NCBI GenBank assembly: GCA_030435675.1
Contig: CM059624.1
Location: forward strand, 11,246,769-11,310,768
Reading direction: 5' to 3'
Source of the DNA: Steinernema hermaphroditum
Lineage: Eukaryota > Nematoda > Chromadorea > Rhabditida > Steinernematidae
DNA: 64,000 nucleotides
Position numbers and translations under genes: made by a program. Below, piece by piece: positions 1-11,932 of the stretch. Every line of letters begins with the position of its first letter. The stretch's first letter is position 1. The notes under the pieces are model-generated. The model had not been told where the DNA came from. It ran no database searches and saw only the letters and a program-made list of their open reading frames with translations.

Positions 1-2123
1 TCAAATTGAAAGTTTTGCAGGAAACTAAGATAGTCCACAGGAAATCCAACGAGAGTAGGCGCGTTCGATCAGGCTCGTGCAGTTCTACAAGATCCAATCA
101 TAAAAATGCTATGGTACTTTGGAGCAGGAGGGTCAGATGCAGAGCTCTTGGTGTGAGCAAGGCCCTATCTGTCTCGAATTGAAAGTTTTGCAGGAAACTA
201 AGATAGTCCACAGTAAATCCAACGAGAGTAGGCGCGTTCGATCAGGCTCGTGCAGTTCTACAAGATCCAATCATAAAAATGCTATGGCACTTTGGAGCAG
301 GAGGGTCAGATGCAGAGCTCTTGGTGTGAGCAAGGGCCCTGCTGTCTCAAATTGAAAGTTTTGCAGGAAACTAAGATAGTCCACAGGAAATCCAACGAGA
401 GTAGGCGCGTCCGATCAGGCTCGTGCAGTTCTACAAGATCCAATCATAAAAATGCTATGGTACTTTGGAGCAGGAGGGTCAGATGCAGAGCTCTTGGTAT
501 GAGCAAGGCCCTATCTGTCTCGAATTGAAAGTTTTGCAGGAAACTAAGATAGTCCACAGTAAAACCAACGAGAATAGACGTGTCCGATCAGGGCTGTGCA
601 GTTCTACAAGATGCAATCATAAAAATGCTATGGTACTTTGGAGCAGGAGGGTCAGATGCAGAACTCTTGGCATGAGCAAGGCCCTATCTGTCTCAAATTG
701 AAAGTTTTGCAGGAAACTAAGATAGTCCACAGGAAATCCAACGAGAGTAGGCGCGTTCGATCAGGCTCGTGCAGTTCTACAAGATCCAATCATAAAAATG
801 CTATGGTACTTTGGAGCAGGAGGGTCAGATGCAGAGCTCTTGGTGTGAGCAAGGCCCTGTCTGTCTCGAATTGAAAGTTTTGTAGGAAACTAAGATAGTC
901 CACAGTAAATCCAACGAGAGTAGGCGCGTTCGATCAGGCTCGTGCAGTTCTACAAGATCCAATCATAAAAATGCTATGGTACTTTGGAGCAGGAGGGTCA
1001 GATGCAGAGCTCTTGGTATGAACAAGGCCCTATCTGTCTCGAATTGAAAGTTTTGCAGGAAACTAAGATAGTCCACAGTAAACCCACCGAGAGTAGGCGC
1101 GTTCGATCAGGCTCGTGCAGTTCTACAAGATCCAATCATAAAAATGCTATGGTACTTTGGAGCAGGAGGGTCAGATGCAGAGCTCTTTGATTGAGCAAGG
1201 CCCTATCTGTCTCGAATTGAAAGTTTTGCAGGAAACTAAGATAGTCCACAGAAAACCAACGAGAGTAGGCGCGTTCAATCAGGCTCGTGCAGTTCTACAA
1301 GATCCAATCATAAAAATGCTATGGTACTTTGGAGCAGGAGGGTCAGATGCAGAGCTCTTTGCATGAACAAGGCCCTATCTGTCTCGAATTGAAAGTTTTG
1401 CAGGAAACTAAGATAGTCCACAGGAAATCCAACGAGAGTAGGCGCGTTCGATCAGGCTCGTGCAGTTCTACAAGATCCAATCATAAAAATGCTATGGTAC
1501 TTTGGAGCAGGAGGGTCAGATGCAGAACTCTTGGTATGAGCAAGGCCCTATCTGTCTCGAATTGAAAGTTTTGTAGGAAACTAAGATAGTCCACAGGAAA
1601 TCCAACGAGAGTAGGCGCGTTCGATCAGGCTCGTGCAGTTCTACAAGATCCAATCATAAAAATGCTATGGTACTTTGGAGCAGGAGGGTCAGATGCAGAA
1701 CTCTTGGTATGAGCAAGGCCCTATCTGTCTCGAATTGAAAGTTTTGCAGGAAACTAAGATAGTCCACAGTAAACCCAACGAGAGTAGGCGCGTTCGATCA
1801 GGCTCGTGCAGTTCTACAAGATGCAATCATAAAAATGCTATGGTACTTTGGAGCAGGAGGGTCAGATGCAGAGCTCTTGGTGTGAGCAAGGGCCCTGTCT
1901 GTCTCGAATTGAAAGTTTTGCAGGAAACTAAGATAGTCCACAGTAAACCCAACGAGAGTAGGCGCGTTCGATCAGGCTCGTGCAGTTCTACAAGATCCAA
2001 TCATAAAAATGCTATGGTACTTTGGAGCAGGAGGGTCAGATGCAGAACTCTTGGTATGAGCAAGGGCCCTGTCTGTCTCGAATTGAAAGTTTTGCAGGAA
2101 ACTAAGATAGTCCACAGTAAACC
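1..2123 (+). repeat. Block A: AACGAGAG monomers, 173 bp
   Basis: About twelve monomers read TCCAACGAGAGTAGG or CCCAACGAGAGTAGG, mostly with GAGCTCTTGGTGTGAGC or GAGCTCTTGGTATGAGC upstream. They are diverged from each other at scattered single bases, for example AACGAGAATAGACG near 567, ACCGAGAG near 1,087, GTTTTGTAGG at 880 and 1,570, and AGATGCAATC near 610. The mixture suggests an older or less recently homogenised edge than block C. The window begins inside the array, so the true left end is not seen. Confidence 0.85.
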
Positions 2124-5100
2124 CAACGGGAATAGGCGCGTTCGATCAGGCTCGTGCAGTTCTACAAGATCCAATCATAAAAATGCTATGGTACTTTGGA
2201 GCAGGAGGGTCAGATGCAGAACTCTTTGTATGAGCAAGGCCCTGTCTGTCTCGAATTGAAAGTTTTGCAGGAAACTAAGATAGTCCACAGTAAACCCAAC
2301 GGGAATAGGCGCGTTCGATCAGGCTCGTGCAGTTCTACAAGATCCAATCATAAAAATGCTATGGTACTTTGGAGCAGGAGGGTCAGATGCAGAACTCTTT
2401 GTATGAACAAGGGCCCTGTCTGTCTCGAATTGAAAGTTTTGCAGGAAACTAAGATAGTCCACAGGAAATCCAACGGGAGTAGGCGCGTTCGATCAGGCTC
2501 GTGCAGTTCTACAAGATCCAATCATAAAAATGCTATGGTACTTTGGAGCAGGAGGGTCAGATGCAGAGCTCTTTGTATGAGCAAGGGCCCTGTCTGTCTC
2601 GAATTGAAAGTTTTGCAGGAAACTAAGATAGTCCACAGTAATCCCAACGGGAGTAGGCGCGTTCGATCAGGCTCGTGCAGTTCTACAAGATCCAATCATA
2701 AAAATGCTATGGTACTTTGGAGCAGGAGGGTCAGATGCAGAACTCTTGGTATGAACAAGGCCCTATCTGTCTCGAATTGAAAGTTTTGCAGGAAACTAAG
2801 ATAGTCCACAGTAAATCCAACGGGAATAGGCGCGTTCGATCAGGCTCGTGCAGTTCTACAAGATCCAATCATAAAAATGCTATGGTACTTTGGAGCAGGA
2901 GGGTCAGATGCAGAACTCTTTGTATGAGCAAGGCCCTATCTGTCTCGAATTGAAAGTTTTGCAGGAAACTAAGATAGTCCACAGGAAACCCAACGGGAGT
3001 AGGCGCGTTCGATCAGGCTCGTGCAGTTCTACAAGATCCAATCATAAAAATGCTATGGTACTTTGGAGCAGGAGGGTCAGATGCAGAACTCTTTGTATGA
3101 GCAAGGGCCCTATCTGTCTCGAATTGAAAGTTTTGCAGGAAACTAAGATAGTCCACAGTAAATCCAACGGGAATAGGCGCGTTCGATCAGGCTCGTGCAG
3201 TTCTACAAGATCCAATCATAAAAATGCTATGGTACTTTGGAGCAGGAGGGTCAGATGCAGAACTCTTTGTATGAACAAGGGCCCTATCTGTCTCGAATTG
3301 AAAGTTTTGCAGGAAACTAAGATAGTCCACAGGAAATCCAACGGGAGTAGGCGCGTTCGATCAGGCTCGTGCAGTTCTACAAGATCCAATCATAAAAATG
3401 CTATGGTACTTTGGAGCAGGAGGGTCAGATGCAGAGCTCTTGGTATGAGCAAGGGCCCTGTCTGTCTCGAATTGAAAGTTTTGCAGGAAACTAAGATAGT
3501 CCACAGGAAATCCAACGGGAGTAGGCGCGTTCGATCAGGCTCGTGCAGTTCTACAAGATCCAATCATAAAAATGCTATGGTACTTTGGAGCAGGAGGGTC
3601 AGATGCAGAACTCTTGGTATGAGCAAGGCCCTATCTGTCTCGAATTGAAAGTTTTGCAGGAAACTAAGATAGTCCACAGGAAACCCAACGGGAGTAGGCG
3701 CGTTCGATCAGGCTCGTGCAGTTCTACAAGATCCAATCATAAAAATGCTATGGTACTTTGGAGCAGGAGGGTCAGATGCAGAGCTCTTGGTATGAGCAAG
3801 GGCCCTGTCTGTCTCGAATTGAAAGTTTTGCAGGAAACTAAGATAGTCCACAGTAAACCCAACGGGAGTAGGCGCGTTCGATCAGGCTCGTGCAGTTCTA
3901 CAAGATCCAATCATAAAAATGCTATGGTACTTTGGAGCAGGAGGGTCAGATGCAGAGCTCTTGGTGTGAGCAAGGGCCCTGCTGTCTCGAATTGAAAGTT
4001 TTGCAGGAAACTAAGATAGTCCACAGTAAATCCAACGGGAGTAGGCGCGTTCGATCAGGCTCGTGCAGTTCTACAAGATCCAATCATAAAAATGCTATGG
4101 TACTTTGGAGCAGGAGGGTCAGATGCAGAACTCTTTGTATGAACAAGGGCCCTATCTGTCTCGAATTGAAAGTTTTGCAGGAAACTAAGATAGTCCACAG
4201 TAAACCCAACGGGAATAGGCGCGTTCGATCAGGCTCGTGCAGTTCTACAAGATCCAATCATAAAAATGCTATGGTACTTTGGAGCAGGAGGGTCAGATGC
4301 AGAGCTCTTGGTGTGAGCAAGGGCCCTGCTGTCTCGAATTGAAAGTTTTGCAGGAAACTAAGATAGTCCACAGTAAATCCAACGGGAGTAGGCGCGTTCG
4401 ATCAGGCTCGTGCAGTTCTACAAGATCCAATCATAAAAATGCTATGGTACTTTGGAGCAGGAGGGTCAGATGCAGAACTCTTGGTATGAGCAAGGGCCCT
4501 GTCTGTCTCGAATTGAAAGTTTTGCAGGAAACTAAGATAGTCCACAGTAAACCCAACGTGAGTAGGCGCGTTCGATCAGGCTCGTGCAGTTCTACAAGAT
4601 CCAATCATAAAAATGCTATGGTACTTTGGAGCAGGAGGGTCAGATGCAGAACTCTTTGTATGAGCAAGGGCCCTATCTGTCTCGAATTGAAAGTTTTGCA
4701 GGAAACTAAGATAGTCCACAGTAAACCCAACGGGAGTAGGCGCGTTCGATCAGGCTCGTGCAGTTCTACAAGATCCAATCATAAAAATGCTATGGTACTT
4801 TGGAGCAGGAGGGTCAGATGCAGAACTCTTTGTATGAGCAAGGGCCCTATCTGTCTCGAATTGAAAGTTTTGCAGGAAACTAAGATAGTCCACAGTAAAC
4901 CCAACGGGAGTAGGCGCGTTCGATCAGGCTCGTGCAGTTCTACAAGATCCAATCATAAAAATGCTATGGTACTTTGGAGCAGGAGGGTCAGATGCAGAGC
5001 TCTTTGGTATGAGCAAGGGCCCTGCTGTCTCGAATTGAAAGTTTTGCAGGAAACTAAGATAGTCCACAGTAAATCCAACGGGAGTAGGCGCGTTCGATCA

Positions 5101-5875
5101 GGCTCGTGCAGTTCTACAAGATCCAATCATAAAAATGCTATGGTACTTTGGAGCAGGAGGGTCAGATGCAGAACTCTTTGTATGAACAAGGGCCCTATCT
5201 GTCTCGAATTGAAAGTTTTGCAGGAAACTAAGATAGTCCACAGTAAACCCAACGGGATTAGGCGCGTTCGATCAGGCTCGTGCAGTTCTACAAGATCCAA
5301 TCATAAAAATGCTATGGTACTTTGGAGCAGGAGGGTCAGATGCAGAGCTCTTGGTATGAGCAAGGGCCCTATCTGTCTCGAATTGAAAGTTTTGCAGGAA
5401 ACTAAGATAGTCCACAGGAAACCCAACGGGAATAGGCGCGTTCGATCAGGCTCGTGCAGTTCTACAAGATCCAATCATAAAAATGCTATGGTACTTTGGA
5501 GCAGGAGGGTCAGATGCAGAACTCTTTGTATGAACAAGGCCCTATCTGTCTCGAATTGAAAGTTTTGCAGGAAACTAAGATAGTCCACAGTAAACCCAAC
5601 GGGAATAGGCGCGTTCGATCAGGCTCGTGCAGTTCTACAAGATCCAATCATAAAAATGCTATGGTACTTTGGAGCAGGAGGGTCAGATGCAGAGCTCTTG
5701 GTATGAGCAAGGGCCCTGCTGTCTCGAATTGAAAGTTTTGCAGGAAACTAAGATAGTCCACAGTAATCCCAACGGGAATAGGCGCGTTCGATCAGGCTCG
5801 TGCAGTTCTACAAGATCCAATCATAAAAATGCTATGGTACTTTGGAGCAGGAGGGTCAGATGCAGAGCTCTTTGC

Positions 5876-5937
5876 ATAAAAAGGCCCTTTTTTTTTTGAA
5901 TTTAAATTTTTTTAGGAAAATAAGATAATCCACAATA
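5876..5937 (+). other. AT-converted patch inside one monomer
   Basis: The monomer is normal up to CTCTTTGCAT. It then reads AAAAAGGCCC, ten T in a row, GAATTTAAATTTTTTTAGG and AAAATAAGATAATCC, and returns to normal at AATCCCAACGGG. Against neighbours, the stretch after GGCCC keeps its length but carries about 12 substitutions, every one to A or T. Two more such changes and one lost base lie just before it. No other monomer I read shows such a cluster. It could be a low-quality consensus patch or a local mutation cluster; the sequence alone cannot decide. Confidence 0.85.
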
Positions 5938-8900
5938 ATCCCAACGGGAATAGGCGCGTTCGATCAGGCTCGTGCAGTTCTACAAGATCCAATCATAAAA
6001 ATGCTATGGTACTTTGGAGCAGGAGGGTCAGATGCAGAACTCTTTGTATGAACAAGGGCCCTATCTGTCTCGAATTGAAAGTTTTGCAGGAAACTAAGAT
6101 AGTCCACAGTAAATCCCAACGGGAATAGGCGCGTTCGATCAGGCTCGTGCAGTTCTACAAGATCCAATCATAAAAATGCTATGGTACTTTGGAGCAGGAG
6201 GGTCAGATGCAGAACTCTTTGTATGAGCAAGGGCCCTATCTGTCTCGAATTGAAAGTTTTGCAGGAAACTAAGATAGTCCACAGTAATCCCAACGGGAAT
6301 AGGCGCGTTCGATCAGGCTCGTGCAGTTCTACAAGATCCAATCATAAAAATGCTATGGTACTTTGGAGCAGGAGGGTCAGATGCAGAACTCTTTGTATGA
6401 ACAAGGGCCCTATCTGTCTCGAATTGAAAGTTTTGCAGGAAACTAAGATAGTCCACAGTAATCCCAACGGGAATAGGCGCGTTCGATCAGGCTCGTGCAG
6501 TTCTACAAGATCCAATCATAAAAATGCTATGGTACTTTGGAGCAGGAGGGTCAGATGCAGAACTCTTTGTATGAACAAGGGCCCTATCTGTCTCGAATTG
6601 AAAGTTTTGCAGGAAACTAAGATAGTCCACAGTAATCCCAACGGGAATAGGCGCGTTCGATCAGGCTCGTGCAGTTCTACAAGATCCAATCATAAAAATG
6701 CTATGGTACTTTGGAGCAGGAGGGTCAGATGCAGAGCTCTTGGTATGAGCAAGGGCCCTGTCTGTCTCGAATTGAAAGTTTTGCAGGAAACTAAGATAGT
6801 CCACAGTAAACCCAACGGGAATAGGCGCGTTCGATCAGGCTCGTGCAGTTCTACAAGATCCAATCATAAAAATGCTATGGTACTTTGGAGCAGGAGGGTC
6901 AGATGCAGAGCTCTTGGTGTGAACAAGGGCCCTATCTGTCTCGAATTGAAAGTTTTGCAGGAAACTAAGATAGTCCACAGGAAATCCAACGGGAGTAGGC
7001 GCGTTCGATCAGGCTCGTGCAGTTCTACAAGATCCAATCATAAAAATGCTATGGTACTTTGGAGCAGGAGGGTCAGATGCAGAACTCTTTGTATGAACAA
7101 GGGCCCTATCTGTCTCGAATTGAAAGTTTTGCAGGAAACTAAGATAGTCCACAGTAAACCCAACGGGAGTAGGCGCGTTCGATCAGGCTCGTGCAGTTCT
7201 ACAAGATCCAATCATAAAAATGCTATGGTACTTTGGAGCAGGAGGGTCAGATGCAGAACTCTTTGTATGAGCAAGGGCCCTATCTGTCTCGAATTGAAAG
7301 TTTTGCAGGAAACTAAGATAGTCCACAGTAAACCCAACGGGAGTAGGCGCGTTCGATCAGGCTCGTGCAGTTCTACAAGATCCAATCATAAAAATGCTAT
7401 GGTACTTTGGAGCAGGAGGGTCAGATGCAGAACTCTTGGTATGAACAAGGGCCCTATCTGTCTCGAATTGAAAGTTTTGCAGGAAAACTAAGATAGTCCA
7501 CAGTAATCCCAACGAGGAGTAGGCGCGTTCGATCAGGCTCGTGCAGTTCTACAAGATCCAATCATAAAAATGCTATGGTACTTTGGAGCAGGAGGGTCAG
7601 ATGCAGAACTCTTTGTATGAACAAGGGCCCTATCTGTCTCGAATTGAAAGTTTTGCAGGAAACTAAGATAGTCCACAGTAATCCCAACGGGAATAGGCGC
7701 GTTCGATCAGGCTCGTGCAGTTCTACAAGATCCAATCATAAAAATGCTATGGTACTTTGGAGCAGGAGGGTCAGATGCAGAACTCTTTGGATGAACAAGG
7801 GCCCTATCTGTCTCGAATTGAAAGTTTTGCAGGAAACTAAGATAGTCCACAGTAATCCCAACGGGAATAGGCGCGTTCGATCAGGCTCGTGCAGTTCTAC
7901 AAGATCCAATCATAAAAATGCTATGGTACTTTGGAGCAGGAGGGTCAGATGCAGAGCTCTTTGTATGAGCAAGGGCCCTATCTGTCTCGAATTGAAAGTT
8001 TTGCAGGAAACTAAGATAGTCCACAGTAAATCCCAACGGCAATAGGCGCGTTCGATCAGGCTCGTGCAGTTCTACAAGATCCAATCATAAAAATGCTATG
8101 GTACTTTGGAGCAGGAGGGTCAGATGCAGAGCTCTTGGTATGAACAAGGGCCCTATCTGTCTCGAATTGAAAGTTTTGCAGGAAACTAAGATAGTCCACA
8201 GTAAATCCCAACGGGAATAGGCGCGTTCGATCAGGCTCGTGCAGTTCTACAAGATCCAATCATAAAAATGCTATGGTACTTTGGAGCAGGAGGGTCAGAT
8301 GCAGAACTCTTGGTATGAACAAGGGCCCTATCTGTCTCGAATTGAAAGTTTTGCAGGAAACTAAGATAGTCCACAGTAAATCCCAACGGGAGTAGGCGCG
8401 TTCGATCAGGCTCGTGCAGTTCTACAAGATCCAATCATAAAAATGCTATGGTACTTTGGAGCAGGAGGGTCAGATGCAGAACTCTTGCATGAACAAGGGC
8501 CCTATCTGTCTCGAATTGAAAGTTTTGCAGGAAACTAAGATAGTCCACAGTAAACCCAACGGGAATAGGCGCGTTCGATCAGGCTCGTGCAGTTCTACAA
8601 GATCCAATCATAAAAATGCTATGGTACTTTGGAGCAGGAGGGTCAGATGCAGAACTCTTTGGATGAACAAGGCCCTATCTGTCTCGAATTGAAAGTTTTG
8701 CAGGAAACTAAGATAGTCCACAGTAAACCCAACGGGAGTAGGCGCGTTCGATCAGGCTCGTGCAGTTCTACAAGATCCAATCATAAAAATGCTATGGTAC
8801 TTTGGAGCAGGAGGGTCAGATGCAGAGCTCTTTGGTGTGAGCAAGGGCCCTATCTGTCTCGAATTGAAAGTTTTGCAGGAAACTAAGATAGTCCACAGTA

Positions 8901-11236
8901 AACCCAACGGGAGTAGGCGCGTTCGATCAGGCTCGTGCAGTTCTACAAGATCCAATCATAAAAATGCTATGGTACTTTGGAGCAGGAGGGTCAGATGCAG
9001 AACTCTTGGTATGAACAAGGGCCCTATCTGTCTCGAATTGAAAGTTTTGCAGGAAACTAAGATAGTCCACAGTAAACCCAACGGGAATAGGCGCGTTCGA
9101 TCAGGCTCGTGCAGTTCTACAAGATCCAATCATAAAAATGCTATGGTACTTTGGAGCAGGAGGGTCAGATGCAGAGCTCTTTGCATGAACAAGGGCCCTG
9201 TCTGTCTCGAATTGAAAGTTTTGCAGGAAACTAAGATAGTCCACAGTAAATCCAACGGGAGTAGGCGCGTTCGATCAGGCTCGTGCAGTTCTACAAGATC
9301 CAATCATAAAAATGCTATGGTACTTTGGAGCAGGAGGGTCAGATGCAGAACTCTTGGTATGAACAAGGGCCCCTATCTGTCTCGAATTGAAAGTTTTGCA
9401 GGAAACTAAGATAGTCCACAGTAAACCCAACGGGAGTAGGCGCGTTCGATCAGGCTCGTGCAGTTCTACAAGATCCAATCATAAAAATGCTATGGTACTT
9501 TGGAGCAGGAGGGTCAGATGCAGAGCTCTTGGTATGAGCAAGGGCCCCTATCTGTCTCGAATTGAAAGTTTTGCAGGAAACTAAGATAGTCCACAGTAAA
9601 CCCAACGGGAATAGGCGCGTTCGATCAGGCTCGTGCAGTTCTACAAGATCCAATCATAAAAATGCTATGGTACTTTGGAGCAGGAGGGTCAGATGCAGAA
9701 CTCTTGGTATGAACAAGGGCCCTATCTGTCTCGAATTGAAAGTTTTGCAGGAAACTAAGATAGTCCACAGTAAACCCAACGGGAATAGGCGCGTTCGATC
9801 AGGCTCGTGCAGTTCTACAAGATCCAATCATAAAAATGCTATGGTACTTTGGAGCAGGAGGGTCAGATGCAGAACTCTTGGTATGAACAAGGGCCCTATC
9901 TGTCTCGAATTGAAAGTTTTGCAGGAAACTAAGATAGTCCACAGTAAACCCAACGGGAATAGGCGCGTTCGATCAGGCTCGTGCAGTTCTACAAGATCCA
10001 ATCATAAAAATGCTATGGTACTTTGGAGCAGGAGGGTCAGATGCAGAGCTCTTGGTATGAGCAAGGGCCCTATCTGTCTCGAATTGAAAGTTTTGCAGGA
10101 AACTAAGATAGTCCACAGTAAACCCAACGGGAATAGGCGCGTTCGATCAGGCTCGTGCAGTTCTACAAGATCCAATCATAAAAAATGCTATGGTACTTTG
10201 GAGCAGGAGGGTCAGATGCAGAGCTCTTGGTATGAGCAAGGGCCCTATCTGTCTCGAATTGAAAGTTTTGCAGGAAACTAAGATAGTCCACAGTAAATCC
10301 CAACGGGAGTAGGCGCGTTCGATCAGGCTCGTGCAGTTCTACAAGATCCAATCATAAAAATGCTATGGTACTTTGGAGCAGGAGGGTCAGATGCAGAACT
10401 CTTTGCATGAACAAGGGCCCTATCTGTCTCGAATTGAAAGTTTTGCAGGAAACTAAGATAGTCCACAGTAATCCCAACGGGAGTAGGCGCGTTCGATCAG
10501 GCTCGTGCAGTTCTACAAGATCCAATCATAAAAATGCTATGGTACTTTGGAGCAGGAGGGTCAGATGCAGAGCTCTTTGTATGAACAAGGGCCCCTATCT
10601 GTCTCGAATTGAAAGTTTTGCAGGAAACTAAGATAGTCCACAGTAAATCCAACGGGAATAGGCGCGTTCGATCAGGCTCGTGCAGTTCTACAAGATCCAA
10701 TCATAAAAATGCTATGGTACTTTGGAGCAGGAGGGTCAGATGCAGAGCTCTTGGTATGAACAAGGCCCCATCTGTCTCGAATTGAAAGTTTTGCAGGAAA
10801 CTAAGATAGTCCACAGTAAATCCCAACGGGAATAGGCGCGTTCGATCAGGCTCGTGCAGTTCTACAAGATCCAATCATAAAAATGCTATGGTACTTTGGA
10901 GCAGGAGGGTCAGATGCAGAACTCTTTGTATGAACAAGGGCCCTATCTGTCTCGAATTGAAAGTTTTGCAGGAAACTAAGATAGTCCACAGTAATCCCAA
11001 CGGGAGTAGGCGCGTTCGATCAGGCTCGTGCAGTTCTACAAGATCCAATCATAAAAATGCTATGGTACTTTGGAGCAGGAGGGTCAGATGCAGAGCTCTT
11101 TGCATGAGCAAGGGCCCTATCTGTCTCGAATTGAAAGTTTTGCAGGAAACTAAGATAGTCCACAGTAAATCCCAACGGGAATAGGCGCGTTCGATCAGGC
11201 TCGTGCAGTTCTACAAGATCCAATCATAAAAATGCT

Positions 11237-11932
11237 ATGGTACTTTGGAGCAGGAGGGTCAGATGCAGAGCTCTTGGTATGAGCAAGGGCCCTATCTGTC
11301 TCGAATTGAAAGTTTTGCAGGAAACTAAGATAGTCCACAGTAATCCCAACGGGAATAGGCGCGTTCGATCAGGCTCGTGCAGTTCTACAAGATCCAATCA
11401 TAAAAATGCTATGGTACTTTGGAGCAGGAGGGTCAGATGCAGAGCTCTTGGTATGAGCAAGGGCCCTATCTGTCTCGAATTGAAAGTTTTGCAGGAAACT
11501 AAGATAGTCCACAGTAATCCCAACGGGAATAGGCGCGTTCGATCAGGCTCGTGCAGTTCTACAAGATCCAATCATAAAAATGCTATGGTACTTTGGAGCA
11601 GGAGGGTCAGATGCAGAGCTCTTGGTATGAGCAAGGGCCCTATCTGTCTCGAATTGAAAGTTTTGCAGGAAACTAAGATAGTCCACAGTAATCCCAACGG
11701 GAATAGGCGCGTTCGATCAGGCTCGTGCAGTTCTACAAGATCCAATCATAAAAATGCTATGGTACTTTGGAGCAGGAGGGTCAGATGCAGAGCTCTTGGT
11801 ATGAGCAAGGGCCCTGTCTGTCTCGAATTGAAAGTTTTGCAGGAAACTAAGATAGTCCACAGTAATCCCAACGGGAATAGGCGCGTTCGATCAGGCTCGT
11901 GCAGTTCTACAAGATCCAATCATAAAAATGCT
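11237..11932 (+). repeat. Run of four near-identical 174-bp monomers
   Basis: Three consecutive 174-bp units read the same (GAGCTCTTGGTATGAGC, GGGCCCTATCTG, GTAATCCCAACGGGAAT). The fourth differs in the part I compared by CCCTGTCTG in place of CCCTATCTG near 11,815. This is a small, recently amplified patch inside block B1. Just to its right, GAGCTCCTTGCATG occurs at about 11,966 and 12,314, 348 bp apart (two units), which indicates a dimer duplication. Confidence 0.7.

Noticed and set aside
5881..5919. Poly(T) stretch as a retrotransposon tail or transcription terminator
   Set aside because: The ten T replace the usual ten bases without a length change, there is no inserted body or target duplication, and it is part of the AT-converted patch.
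5964..6167. Minus-strand frames of 67 codons repeated many times
   Set aside because: They are the antisense reading of one monomer and recur with the repeat period; their spacing and sequence follow the satellite, with no sign of selection.
4279..7491. Other multi-monomer open frames (for example 4,279-5,559 and 6,181-7,491), and 42,330-43,397 and 43,718-44,824 in block D
   Set aside because: Same cause: stretches of 174-bp units. Frames start at TTG or internal ATG and end wherever unit length changes.
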